Origin: Candidatus Scalindua sp. | Lineage (GTDB): Bacteria; Planctomycetota; Brocadiia; Brocadiales; Scalinduaceae | Direction: 5' to 3' | Assembly: GCA_021777035.1 (NCBI GenBank) | Contig: JAIQZR010000158.1 | Location: 1 to 52,667, forward strand | DNA length: 52,667 nucleotides | The notes under the pieces: generated by a model | Told to the model about the DNA's origin: nothing | Database searches by the model: none | The model's input: only the letters and a program-made list of their open reading frames with translations | Part shown: one piece after another, positions 43,438-52,497 of the stretch | Layout of the letters: every line of letters starts with the position of its first letter | How positions within the stretch are numbered: position 1 is the first letter of the stretch | Position numbers and translations under genes: made by a program

Positions 43438-43974
43438 ATGATGAAGCTCACAAAGAATGAAACGTTTGTACTCAAGTTACTGGTTGAAGATCCCTCAACC
43501 ACAAACCAGGATATATCTGAAAAGCTTGATATAACACCTCAGGGTGTAGGCAAAATAAGAAAACAGCTCTTCGAGAAAAAGTATATACAAACCCAGGAGC
43601 TGGGCCTGGATTATGAGAAACTAGGTATAAACATTCATGCAATTGCCATGGTAAAGATATTACCCAGTGTATTTAAGAAGTTTAAAAATAATGAATTGGA
43701 TAAGGTTTTAAAACCAATAAATGCTATCAGGTCATATGCAATACCGGAAACTGACATAACACATATAATAATCTATGCCTTCAAGAATATTAAAGAATAT
43801 GACACGTATTTCAGAAATATCTTAGAAGAGTTTGGGGACTATGTAGAAATAAAACACACTTTTGTCTTGTCGTCAGGAAGCGTTATCAAATCATCATCAA
43901 CACTTATGTTTCTGGATGTGCTAAACGGGCTAGAAAAAGATATTACAAACAGAACAACTGAGACAAACCCATAA
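43438..43974 (+). CDS. Winged-helix transcription regulator, Lrp/AsnC-like (copy 3 of 3)
   Basis: 178 residues; same architecture as copy 1 (winged helix in residues 3-56, C-terminal domain to about 155). The DNA-recognition segment (DISEKLDITPQGVGKIRKQL) is practically that of the broken copy 2 and close to copy 1. The upstream stretch GATCATATAAAGG before ATGATGAA is shared with copy 2, which shows that promoter and gene were duplicated together. The gene ends 19 bp from the convergent PLD-like gene. Confidence 0.85.
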   Translation: MMKLTKNETFVLKLLVEDPSTTNQDISEKLDITPQGVGKIRKQLFEKKYIQTQELGLDYEKLGINIHAIAMVKILPSVFKKFKNNELDKVLKPINAIRSYAIPETDITHIIIYAFKNIKEYDTYFRNILEEFGDYVEIKHTFVLSSGSVIKSSSTLMFLDVLNGLEKDITNRTTETNP

Positions 43975-43993
43975 AATGTTCATATCAAATCTA

Positions 43994-45073
43994 TTATCTT
44001 ACCACTTGTAGCACATCCGCATCTTCAACCCTATACGAAGAGAATGCACTGCTCAGTGATACCAATCTTCCCGTGTAAGTTACTATATCACCAACTTTCA
44101 ATTTCATTACTGTTCTCTGTTTCGAGTAGTCAAACCTGAGATTAACGTCTATGTTACTGCCTTTATGACTTATGCCAATCTTATTCCAGTCATAAACGGC
44201 AAACCCTCTAAAACTAATCCTACCTGTCCATCTGATATATTTCCCCTCGTATTCATTCTCCCACAGTTGCCTCTTCTCAGATTTATCGAATTTACTTTCA
44301 CTACCAAACTTTTTATCAAAGTCTTCAAAAGAGATAGAAACAGACTGTTTCAATGGTTTTGCAATAGTTTTTAAATGCGCAATATCTTTCCTGGCAACAA
44401 ACTTGAGAACATTATCTTCGGAGGTAGTATTTCCCTCACTTTCTTCTATCATATTACTCACGCTACCCTGTTTTGCCAGTTCCTTTACCTTATTTGATGC
44501 AGCAATCACCGCCATCCTGCCAGCTCCCTGCACGACACTTTTGTTATATAACGACTCAAATTCTTTCTTGTATTTCTCCACTGCATCCGGTTCGTCAATA
44601 AAAATCGCATTCTCATAATTGAATTTCTCAGAATATTCTGTCCAGGTATATGAGCCAGTCACGAGAAGTTTATCATCAAAAATTGCAAATGCATTGTGCA
44701 TGGATCCTCCAATATTACCTTTAAGAAATTGCAAATCAAATTGTTCCTGCTTAAGAAACTCTAACACCGGATAACACTTTGCATCTTGTGTCTGATCTAC
44801 AACGACCCTTATAATTACGCCACGCTCTTTGGCCTGATACAATGCTTCTGCTATATCGCCTGCCGTAAACGTAAAAGCCGTAACGTCTATTGTGACTTTT
44901 GATGAAATAATATTTTTTATTATAGCTTCTTTAATTGATCCTTTTGGTGAGAAAAGAACCTCGGTCTTTGCATATATCGTACTGGAAGCACATAACACAG
45001 AAAGAGTACTTATGCTTAAAATGAACAATATGGCAATCAAATCTTTTTTTTTAATAAATCCGGATCTATTCAT
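43994..45073 (-). CDS. Exported PLD-like protein with changed HKD motif and C-terminal OB-like domain
   Basis: 359 residues with a signal peptide (about residues 10-36). Residues 40-180 form one phospholipase-D-like domain related to Nuc-type endonucleases. The HxKx4D motif reads H126-N-A128 then D133, so the catalytic lysine is replaced by alanine. GSYTWTEYSEKFNYENAIF follows as in the family. Residues 265-355 (YIRWTGRISFRGFAVYDW; VGDIVTYTGRL) look like an OB fold that binds nucleic acid or sugar. Activity is doubtful; a binding role is possible. Confidence 0.8.
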   Translation of the reverse strand: MNRSGFIKKKDLIAILFILSISTLSVLCASSTIYAKTEVLFSPKGSIKEAIIKNIISSKVTIDVTAFTFTAGDIAEALYQAKERGVIIRVVVDQTQDAKCYPVLEFLKQEQFDLQFLKGNIGGSMHNAFAIFDDKLLVTGSYTWTEYSEKFNYENAIFIDEPDAVEKYKKEFESLYNKSVVQGAGRMAVIAASNKVKELAKQGSVSNMIEESEGNTTSEDNVLKFVARKDIAHLKTIAKPLKQSVSISFEDFDKKFGSESKFDKSEKRQLWENEYEGKYIRWTGRISFRGFAVYDWNKIGISHKGSNIDVNLRFDYSKQRTVMKLKVGDIVTYTGRLVSLSSAFSSYRVEDADVLQVVR

Positions 45074-45443
45074 AGTTTTTTAACAAAAATTTTAAAATAA
45101 GAGGCAAATAAGAGGCAGTTATCCAACATTTCATAGAACCAATAATTTATAATTTATGGCTGAAATCTGACATTTTTTATTTATATCTCATGTTAACTAT
45201 TTTATCAATGATAAACAAATTTATATAATTCAATAGATCAATTGAATGAAGTATTATAATAAAGCAAGTTACCTGATCCTGAGCATAAGTTCTTTTGTAA
45301 ACAAATCTTAGTTATATATCAACTATATTGATAGACTAATAAATGAACCAAAATCAAAGAATACCATGTCTTTATAGATGCTAACATATTGCGTAAACAA
45401 CCATTTGGCACTATCTTTGCGCAATACACCTTTTTAATATAAA
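45074..45443. other. 370-bp AT-rich intergenic region
   Basis: No gene seen. It lies between the 5' end of the PLD-like gene and the 3' end of the metallophosphoesterase gene and should contain the PLD-like gene promoter on the minus strand. A good sigma-54-like site is at 45406-45420 on the plus strand. Confidence 0.4.
45406..45421 (+). promoter_or_regulatory. Sigma-54-like -24/-12 site
   Basis: TGGCACTATCTTTGCG matches the sigma-54 consensus, with GG and GC correctly spaced by 12. It points to the right, into the 3' end of an opposite-strand gene, so it may drive an antisense RNA or be fortuitous. Confidence 0.3.
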
Positions 45444-46358
45444 CTAAATTCCAGTTAATATACGATTAGCGAGATCGAAAGGGAGTCCGGCTTCAAGAAT
45501 TTTTTTCCTGACGACTTCCCTATCGTACTCTGCTTTTTCCATATAAACTTTCTTTGCTTCCGAGTCGTAAATTTTGTATGAAGCCATTGGAATGCCGTCT
45601 CGTGGCTGACCGACTGAGCCGGGGTTTATATAGTATCGTTGGCCAGGTTTTAAAGAGATATCAAATGTTTCCAGTCTCTCCGATGATCCTCTTTCGGCCA
45701 ACATAAGATTTTTATCGAATTTGTCTGCGGGAACAAAGACGGAAGCATGAACGTCTCTTTTATGTTTAGTATATAAATATGCCGCCGGTTTATGTGTGTG
45801 ACCGGCAAATGTTATTTTTGAATGCAATAAGTTGTAATTTAATAATATTGAATTCATCACATATACATAATCTTGAGAACGGTTTGATGTACTGTGAACC
45901 AACTCGATATTATATTCTAATAGCTTTTCTTTGTATGATAGAGATTTAAGAAAACGAATATTGTCATTATGGATTACTTTCTTAGTCCAATTTATCGATA
46001 TACCTGCTGAAGAGGCCATTACGGTATTTAACTGGCCAATGACTCGTTGATCATGGTTACCTGCGATAACAGTGGCCTTATTGCCCAGTGAGACAATATA
46101 ATTAATTACATTGTCTCTATCAGTAGCGTCGATGTCAATACCTTGAATAATGGTTTGAATTTCTTTTTTCAAAGCAGGTTTACCGCTCTTTAAAAATTTA
46201 ACTATAGTGCAGCATTCATTGGGGTTTACACCGTAGCCGACAATATCACCAAGTATTAAAACATAGTCTATTTTGTCATTTTGATTGTGAAGTTCTGAAA
46301 AAACTGAGACCAGCGCTTCAATGTTACTGTGGATGTCTGAAATAATAAGAAATCGCAT
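45444..46358 (-). CDS. Metallophosphoesterase (paralogue A)
   Basis: 304 residues from the ATG at 46358; the open frame extends upstream, but the paralogue at 47487 begins at the same MRFLIISDIHSN point, which fixes the start. Calcineurin-like motifs: SDIHSN (about 8), GDIVGYGVNPNE (about 42), AGNHDQRV (about 100) and FAGHTHKP (about 190), forming the two-metal site. It may act on phosphoproteins or nucleotides. It is transcribed away from the kinase gene, sharing a divergent intergenic region. Confidence 0.88.
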   Translation of the reverse strand: MRFLIISDIHSNIEALVSVFSELHNQNDKIDYVLILGDIVGYGVNPNECCTIVKFLKSGKPALKKEIQTIIQGIDIDATDRDNVINYIVSLGNKATVIAGNHDQRVIGQLNTVMASSAGISINWTKKVIHNDNIRFLKSLSYKEKLLEYNIELVHSTSNRSQDYVYVMNSILLNYNLLHSKITFAGHTHKPAAYLYTKHKRDVHASVFVPADKFDKNLMLAERGSSERLETFDISLKPGQRYYINPGSVGQPRDGIPMASYKIYDSEAKKVYMEKAEYDREVVRKKILEAGLPFDLANRILTGI

Positions 46359-46597
46359 ACTTTTACATTTAAATAAAGTTAACAAGTTGATTTTTTCAGT
46401 TAGTTTAGAATAATATGAGACAAAGAGAACGAAATAATATTTCCAACTCGTCAGGCAAAGGATGAACATTAACCGATTGAGTTTATACAATTTATTGTGT
46501 TGTCACTACTGTATTAATCAATTATTGTGGAGAAAACATCTGCAAACCAAGTCTCACTTCATTTTTAACATATAGTTAAATTAGAATTTTTTACGGC

Positions 46598-46626
46598 TTG
46601 CATCTTATTAATTATTATTGTATTAA
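46598..46626 (+). promoter_or_regulatory. Candidate sigma-70 promoter of the kinase-phosphatase pair
   Basis: TTGCAT at 46598-46603, 17-base spacer, TATTAA at 46621-46626, 29 bases before the kinase ATG. Confidence 0.4.
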
Positions 46627-46655
46627 CAAAATATTCAATAACCTTACGTAATATT

Positions 46656-47477
46656 ATGTACTCAATAAAGAACTACAAATTTGAATCTTTCAAAACAGTT
46701 GCTGATATGCATAAGTCAAATTATGCTAAATTAGAGGACGATGATACCTTAGAAATTAAAAATATGGGTGTTAAGTATTGTCCTCATCTGAGTTTTGAAG
46801 ATGAATATTATATTTTGCAGCAATTAGATCATAGGCAAATTCCCAAGGCTTATGATTTTGGCCATGAGGTTTTGTATAAAGATATAAAGGTTGTATTGAA
46901 ACAACATTTTATTGTCCTTAGCCATACGAGCGATACAGATCTTGTAGGTTATTATAAAATGAAAACAGGATATTTTCCTCCGGTAGATGAAGTTATTAAA
47001 TGTTTCATTAGCGTTTGTGACCCACTTGATTATTTACACTCAAAAGACTTCATTCACTGTGATATCAAGCCTGGCCATCTATTGCTGGAGCCTGATACAG
47101 GCACAGTTTATTTGATTGATTTCGAACTTGCAATAAAAAAATCAGGTGTTTTAAAAGGGATTAGCATGGATTATGCTTCCCCTGAGCAACATACACTGGT
47201 TGAACAACTAAGGGGTACACCTGAAAATGTTCCTCTGGAAGCAATCTCGTTCTTTTTGTCCATTGATGGCAAGGCAGATATATATTCAACAGGTGCAATT
47301 TTCTATGAAATCTTGACAGGCCAGAAATGGCACGAAAAAAAATGCCCTCCAGGTGAGTTTAATAAATCAATCCCTCCGAAACTGGAAGAGATTCTTATGG
47401 CAACATTGGAGGAAACTCCGGCGAACAGAATCGCTACGGCACAGCAACTAAAACAGTCATTAGAGGCTTTAATCTAA
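46656..47477 (+). CDS. Small Ser/Thr-kinase-like protein (paralogue A)
   Basis: 273 residues, a whole protein-kinase fold with no other domain. The ATP lysine is probably K40 (GVKYCP), helix C glutamate in SFEDEYYIL; the catalytic loop is FIHCDIKPGHLL (D136); the metal-binding DFG reads D155-F-E; the APE motif reads ASPEQ. The glycine-rich loop is not recognisable. No membrane segment, so cytoplasmic. It is followed after nine bases by a metallophosphoesterase, suggesting a kinase-phosphatase pair. A second paralogue begins after Amt 3. Ribosome site is weak. Confidence 0.85.
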   Translation: MYSIKNYKFESFKTVADMHKSNYAKLEDDDTLEIKNMGVKYCPHLSFEDEYYILQQLDHRQIPKAYDFGHEVLYKDIKVVLKQHFIVLSHTSDTDLVGYYKMKTGYFPPVDEVIKCFISVCDPLDYLHSKDFIHCDIKPGHLLLEPDTGTVYLIDFELAIKKSGVLKGISMDYASPEQHTLVEQLRGTPENVPLEAISFFLSIDGKADIYSTGAIFYEILTGQKWHEKKCPPGEFNKSIPPKLEEILMATLEETPANRIATAQQLKQSLEALI

Positions 47478-47486
47478 GGTGGAAAA

Positions 47487-48407
47487 ATGAAATTCTTAAT
47501 CATATCAGATATTCACAGTAACCTTGAAGCGCTGGTCTCCGTTTTTTCAGAACTTCATAGTAATAACGAAAAGATTGATAGAATATTGATACCCGGTGAC
47601 ATTGTCGGATATGGTCCTAACACAAATGAATGCTGCACAATCATACGGTTTTTAAAGAACGGTAAGCCGTCATTAAAAAAAGAAATTCAAACAATCATAC
47701 AAGAATTAGATCTCGATGATACTGTCAAGCATAACATTACAGACTATATTTTTTCAATGGGCAAAAAGGCTTATGTAATAGCAGGCAATCATGACATGCA
47801 AGTGATCGGTCAACCTTCGCTATGTAGTATTATGGCCGCTTCAGCGGGTAACGCTGCAAAGTGGACAACCAAGGTGCTGAAGAAGGATAATGCTCGTTTC
47901 CTCGAATCCTTATGGTATAAAAAGAAAATAAGGAAATATGGCATAGAGTTGGTCCACAGTACACCAGTCTACCCTCAAGGTTATCAATATGTTAAGAATG
48001 CAGCAACTTTGAGCTACGACATACTATATTCAAGCATTACAATTTCCGGCCATACGCACACGCCGTCTGCATATTTATACACAAAACAAAAAAGGGATAT
48101 CTCTGCTTCTGTTTTTATCCCAACGGACCAATTCGATAATAGACTTATGTTAGTAGAAAGACAATCAATGGAGAGGCAGGAAACATTTGATGTCTCATTA
48201 AAACCCGGTCAACGTTACTACATAAATCCCGGTTCGGTTGGCCAGCCAAGAGACGGTACGCCGAAAGCATCTTACATGATTTACGATACAATCGCAAAAC
48301 AGGCCTCTCTGAAAAAAGCAGCGTATAATACCGAGGTAGTAAAGAAGAAAGTTCTTAAGGCCACGCTTCCATTTGACCTTGCAGAACGTATAGTAAAAGG
48401 GGTCTGA
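47487..48407 (+). CDS. Metallophosphoesterase (paralogue B)
   Basis: 306 residues. Same motifs as paralogue A: SDIHSN, GDIVGYGPNTNE, AGNHDMQV and SGHTHTPSAYLY; the two proteins are highly similar along their full lengths. GGTGG lies before the ATG. It lies nine bases after the kinase gene and is probably translated with it; it is the natural candidate to undo what the kinase does. Confidence 0.9.
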   Translation: MKFLIISDIHSNLEALVSVFSELHSNNEKIDRILIPGDIVGYGPNTNECCTIIRFLKNGKPSLKKEIQTIIQELDLDDTVKHNITDYIFSMGKKAYVIAGNHDMQVIGQPSLCSIMAASAGNAAKWTTKVLKKDNARFLESLWYKKKIRKYGIELVHSTPVYPQGYQYVKNAATLSYDILYSSITISGHTHTPSAYLYTKQKRDISASVFIPTDQFDNRLMLVERQSMERQETFDVSLKPGQRYYINPGSVGQPRDGTPKASYMIYDTIAKQASLKKAAYNTEVVKKKVLKATLPFDLAERIVKGV

Positions 48408-48452
48408 ATTTTTGTAAATTATTATGACAATGTTTCTCTTAAGGAGGTGACA

Positions 48453-48470
48453 ATGATGGCTCTTTGTTAG
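48453..48470 (+). CDS. Five-codon leader ORF with very strong ribosome site
   Basis: AAGGAGGTGA (48441-48450), complementary to the whole anti-Shine-Dalgarno, precedes ATG-ATG-GCT-CTT-TGT-TAG (MMALC). A strong hairpin starts ten bases later. The arrangement suggests a leader peptide upstream of Amt 2, though a remnant or a chance site cannot be excluded. Confidence 0.4.
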   Translation: MMALC

Positions 48471-48480
48471 ATTGATTCAT

Positions 48481-48527
48481 AAATTAGTTCCTTTTACAAA
48501 GGAACTAATTTCATGTAATATTTTTTT
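48481..48527 (+). terminator. 14-bp hairpin followed by T run, upstream of Amt 2
   Basis: Arms 48481-48494 and 48498-48511 pair perfectly with a three-base loop; seven T follow after nine bases. It either ends the kinase-phosphatase transcript or acts as a conditional stop before Amt 2. Confidence 0.65.
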
Positions 48528-48686
48528 GATTAAGAGGAAAAATATTCAATCTTCACTGACAAAACGGAATTTTCAAAAGTAGTTTTTTTATTAATATAGG
48601 TTTCTATCTATCGTACAATCAGCCTGTTACAGCTGATTCACGGTTTATATCACTTGTGTACTTTTTACCTTATTAAGGAGGGGGAA

Positions 48687-50240
48687 ATGAACTTGTTGCT
48701 TAAAAAGTCGAGTAGTAGTTTGAAATGGTTAAACGTAGTCAGTTTTATTGTAAGTGTGTCATGTCTGGTCTATTTTGGTTCTAAGATTGTGCTTGCCGGA
48801 GACCCAAGTGGTGAGAACACTTATTCCGACAGCATTGAAGGATTAAAATATTCCATCAATTTCACATGGACACTTATTGCAGCATTCCTGGTATTTTCGA
48901 TGCAATCGGGTTTTGCCTTACTTGGTGGATTCCTGCAATCAAAAAACATGCTGGGCTATATGGCACACTGTGTCGTAGATGGTTTTGTGGGTGCGCTTCT
49001 TTTCTGGATGTGCGGCTTTGCCATTATGTTTGGCGGCTCTGCGGCAGCGCCAGGTCTGGAGTCTGGTAATTGGTTTATGGGGTGGAGTGGATTTTTCCTT
49101 GCCGGCGGAAGCTATGATGTTCAAACGATCATGTTATGGCTCTTCCAGATGGTATTCTGTACTAAGGCAGTTACGATTATTGCGGGAGCGGTTGCGGAAC
49201 GAATGAAGTTTGCGCCATACATGGTTTACAGTATTTTTGTGTGCGCTATAATCTATCCTGTATATGGGCACTGGATGTGGGGTGGTGGCTGGTTAAGCAG
49301 CTTACCGTATGGTGTAGGATGTGTTGATTTTGCGGGATCAGGAGTAGTGCACACAGTGGGTGGAATGCTTGCCCTGGTTGGCGCCTTCTTTCTTGGCCCC
49401 AGAAAAAATAAATTTAACCCGGATGGGACAGCTAATGCTATACCCGGTCACAACCTTACACTGGTAGTCGTTGGAACCTTACTTCTTGCATTTGGTTGGT
49501 TCGGATTCAACTCCGGTAGTACGCTCGGCGCAACAGACTTAAGGATTTCTGTCGTAGCGACTAATACATTTTTGGGAGCTGCCGGTGGTGCTGCCCTCGT
49601 AATATTCGTGTCATGGATCGCTTTTGGCTTTGTAGATATCGGTTTGACTTGTAACGGTGCACTTGGTGGGTTAGTTGCTATAACCGGCCCTTGTGCTTAC
49701 GTCCCACCGTGGGCTGCCGTAACAATTGGTATACTGGCAGGAGCAATAATGTGGGGTACGGTAATATTTGTAGAAAGACAACTGAGGATTGATGACCCTC
49801 TTGGTGCGGTTGCAGTACATGGCGCCAACGGCATATGGGGAATGCTCGCAATTGGAATTTTTGCAGACGGCACATACGGAGGTGTAAGTGGTTGCATCAC
49901 CGGTTCAATAGGACAACTTCAGTCTCAAGTCATTGGTACTGCTGCTGCTATTGGATGGGCCTTTGCCTGTGGAGCACTTTTGTTTGGTGTTCTCAAATTA
50001 ACCTTTGGTCTCCGTGTATCTGAGCTGGTTGAATTTGAAGGTGTCGATATACATTTACACGGTTCCCCATGCTATCCTGTCCAACATGAACTTACGTCTT
50101 CAATTGGCTCATTAGATGTAGAAGAAACTGTTCATAGAGATATGGCCATACTGGAAGAATCTATGGCAAAGGATGCAAGCAGAGAGCAGATCTATTCTGA
50201 TAAACTTGGCAGATGGATCTATGCTAAACCAAAAAAGTAA
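48687..50240 (+). CDS. amt: Ammonium transporter Amt (2 of 3)
   Basis: 517 residues from the ATG at 48687, chosen for the AAGGAGGGGG that precedes it. Signal-like start, then 11 helices very similar to Amt 1. The channel residues are present: Asp in CVDFAGSGVVH, twin His (VVHTVGGM; AVHGANGIWGM). A C-terminal tail of about 75 residues beyond the last helix includes VDIHLHGSPCYP and an acidic, Lys-ending part longer than in Amt 1, a likely surface for P-II. glnB follows 87 bp later. Confidence 0.96.
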   Translation: MNLLLKKSSSSLKWLNVVSFIVSVSCLVYFGSKIVLAGDPSGENTYSDSIEGLKYSINFTWTLIAAFLVFSMQSGFALLGGFLQSKNMLGYMAHCVVDGFVGALLFWMCGFAIMFGGSAAAPGLESGNWFMGWSGFFLAGGSYDVQTIMLWLFQMVFCTKAVTIIAGAVAERMKFAPYMVYSIFVCAIIYPVYGHWMWGGGWLSSLPYGVGCVDFAGSGVVHTVGGMLALVGAFFLGPRKNKFNPDGTANAIPGHNLTLVVVGTLLLAFGWFGFNSGSTLGATDLRISVVATNTFLGAAGGAALVIFVSWIAFGFVDIGLTCNGALGGLVAITGPCAYVPPWAAVTIGILAGAIMWGTVIFVERQLRIDDPLGAVAVHGANGIWGMLAIGIFADGTYGGVSGCITGSIGQLQSQVIGTAAAIGWAFACGALLFGVLKLTFGLRVSELVEFEGVDIHLHGSPCYPVQHELTSSIGSLDVEETVHRDMAILEESMAKDASREQIYSDKLGRWIYAKPKK

Positions 50241-50327
50241 GATACGTTATACTGCATCAAATTTATAATCTTATTTTTTTTAAATTATTTTTTTTGGAAA
50301 TATTTTAGTTCGAAGGAGGTATACTTT

Positions 50328-50666
50328 ATGAAAAAGATTGAAGCAATAATTCGTCCCGAAAAGTTTGATATCATCAAGGATGCCCTTACAGAGAAGGGTT
50401 ATGGTGGGATGTCAGTAGCAGAAATGAAGGGGCATGGTAACCAGAAGGGAGTCAGCGAAGTCTGGAGAGGAAAGAGATACCGTGTAGATCTGCTGCCAAA
50501 GATAAAGATTGAGCTTGTTGTTTCAGATGATGCGGTAGATCAGGTGATTCAGACTATTATTGATGAATCACAGACAGGAAGTATCGGAGATGGAAAGATA
50601 TTTGTTTCTGAAATCTCAAACGTGTACAGAATCCGTACCGGTGAACAGGGTGATACAGCAATTTAA
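50328..50666 (+). CDS. glnB: P-II nitrogen regulatory protein
   Basis: 112 residues, full length. The T-loop (GHGNQKGVSEVWRGKRYRVD) carries Y51, the residue uridylylated in enterobacteria, then LLPKIKIE. The C-terminal signature TGSIGDGKIFV is intact. It senses 2-oxoglutarate and ATP/ADP and blocks Amt channels by inserting its T-loop. AAGGAGG precedes the ATG. Its place between two amt genes suggests a GlnK role. Confidence 0.96.
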   Translation: MKKIEAIIRPEKFDIIKDALTEKGYGGMSVAEMKGHGNQKGVSEVWRGKRYRVDLLPKIKIELVVSDDAVDQVIQTIIDESQTGSIGDGKIFVSEISNVYRIRTGEQGDTAI

Positions 50667-50717
50667 GGCAACTATTCTTAATCACAACTTTTTGGGTTTA
50701 ATTGTCTTTTAATCTGG

Positions 50718-50776
50718 GGAGATCAGTGCTGTCTTGAGTCATGCAATATAATGATTAGGGGCACTGATCTCCTTTT
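50718..50776 (+). terminator. Terminator after glnB
   Basis: GGAGATCAGTGC (50718-50729) and GCACTGATCTCC (50761-50772) pair perfectly over 12 bp with a 31-base loop, followed by TTTT. It separates glnB from Amt 3. Confidence 0.7.
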
Positions 50777-50939
50777 GGATTCAGATTTTAGCGTACCAAA
50801 ACAATCTGTAACATTTAGCATGTTAATGCCTGAACGGATGACATTTTACGATAAGCATTGATCTCTCCTGCCAGAACATTGGTATCCAGACAGTCTACTG
50901 GTAGTAGAGCCTTATTATTGAGTTACATAAATTTTGTAT

Positions 50940-52370
50940 ATGAATATGATGCATAATAGGATGAAAGCAAATAGTATATTAAAGCAGATAATGCGATGGT
51001 ACATAGTGACTCCTGTTATTATGTGCTGTTTTTTACTTGTAGCATTTCACACAACCAAAGCCTCAGACATGGTGAATAGCTATTCTATTCACCCTTCAGA
51101 AATAAGAGATATAGAGGGGGTCAAGATATCTATTGATCTTGCCTGGACATTGTTGTGCGGATTCCTTGTCTTTAATATGCAGGCTGGATTTGCTTTTCTG
51201 GGCGCAGGATTTCTTCAAAAGAAAAACACATTAAACTACCTGACAATGAGTTTTATGGATTTTTGTGTTGGTGGCTTAATTTTCTGGGCGTTTGGATTTG
51301 CACTTATGTTTGGAGGCTCATATCTGGCCTTTGGGCTTGATGCTGGAAACACGCTTGTTGGCTATAGCGGATTCTTTCTCTCTTTTGGTACATTTGACTA
51401 CTCAACGTCAAAGTTATGGTTGTTTCAAATGATGTTTTCAGCAGCCGCATGCACAATAGTAGCAGGTGCCGTTGCCGAACGCATCAAGTTCAATACACAT
51501 ATAATTTGCAGCATTGTATTGTGCGGAATCATATATCCTGTATACGGCCATTGGGTTTGGGGAGGCGGTTGGCTTGCTAATCTACCTTTCGGTTCCGGGA
51601 TGAGGGATTTTGCAGGATCTGGTGTAGTCCATGGAATAGGCGGCTTAATAGCCCTTGTTGCAGCGTGGATGATCGGTCCCAGGTTTGGCAAGTACAACCC
51701 TGATGGCACACCAAACATGTTCCACGGCCATAATCTCTCTTTTGTCGTTTTGGGAACCCTGTTTTTGCTGTTCGGATGGTTTGGATTTAACGCAGGAAGT
51801 ACATTAGGTTCAACCGATCTCAGAGTTTCAATAATAGCGGCAAACACATTTCTTGCTGCATGTACAGGAGGAGTGGCGCTTATGTACATCACGTACTTTG
51901 ACACCGGAAAATTTGATATCGTTATGACTTGCAATGGCACTCTGGCCGGTTGTGTGGCTATAACAGCCTCTGGAGCTTATGTTCCGCATTGGGCAGCAGT
52001 AGCTATTGGTTTTATTGCTGTTATCATTTTAAGAGAAAGCCTGCACTTTATAGAAATTAGGCTGAGGATAGATGATCCGGTCGGGGCAATCTCTGTCCAC
52101 GGAGCAAATGGCCTTTGGGGGTTACTTTCTGTTGGTATCTTCGCTGATGGCTCTTATCTCGGAGTTAAGGGATTAATAACTGGTTCAGGATGGCAACTGT
52201 TGTCCCAATTCATAGGTTGTATTGTCCTCATGATATGGGCATTAGGCATTGGTTATATATTATTCTATATTTTAAAGAAAACTATCGGGCTCAGAGTACC
52301 GGTAAATGAAGAAAATACAGGTATTGATGTCTATGAACACGGAATTTCATGCTATCCCGGTTTTAATTAA
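50940..52370 (+). CDS. amt: Ammonium transporter Amt (3 of 3), divergent
   Basis: 476 residues from the ATG at 50940 (further in-frame ATGs at 50946, 50949 and 50961; no clear ribosome site). 11 helices after a signal-like start. Twin His (VVHGIGGL; SVHGANGLWGL) and the Asp of MRDFAGSG are kept, so the channel should conduct. It differs from Amt 1 and 2 in its start, in loops such as AGFLQKKNTLNYLT, and in a shorter C-terminal tail (IDVYEHGISCYPG). It has its own transcript start after the glnB terminator; a kinase gene follows. Confidence 0.95.
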   Translation: MNMMHNRMKANSILKQIMRWYIVTPVIMCCFLLVAFHTTKASDMVNSYSIHPSEIRDIEGVKISIDLAWTLLCGFLVFNMQAGFAFLGAGFLQKKNTLNYLTMSFMDFCVGGLIFWAFGFALMFGGSYLAFGLDAGNTLVGYSGFFLSFGTFDYSTSKLWLFQMMFSAAACTIVAGAVAERIKFNTHIICSIVLCGIIYPVYGHWVWGGGWLANLPFGSGMRDFAGSGVVHGIGGLIALVAAWMIGPRFGKYNPDGTPNMFHGHNLSFVVLGTLFLLFGWFGFNAGSTLGSTDLRVSIIAANTFLAACTGGVALMYITYFDTGKFDIVMTCNGTLAGCVAITASGAYVPHWAAVAIGFIAVIILRESLHFIEIRLRIDDPVGAISVHGANGLWGLLSVGIFADGSYLGVKGLITGSGWQLLSQFIGCIVLMIWALGIGYILFYILKKTIGLRVPVNEENTGIDVYEHGISCYPGFN

Positions 52371-52497
52371 TTCCCAATGACATATAAACAATCATATACG
52401 TTTTTTATAAATGTAGCATTAAAAGTAATTTGACAATCACAACTTTGTAAATCCGATCCAGATAAGTTAATGGTCACATCATTATGAAAGGAAACAA

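Noticed and set aside
46359-46490. Longer N-terminus of phosphoesterase A
   Set aside because: The extra 44 residues are not shared with the paralogue at 47487, which starts exactly at the conserved M-x-FLIISDIHSN.
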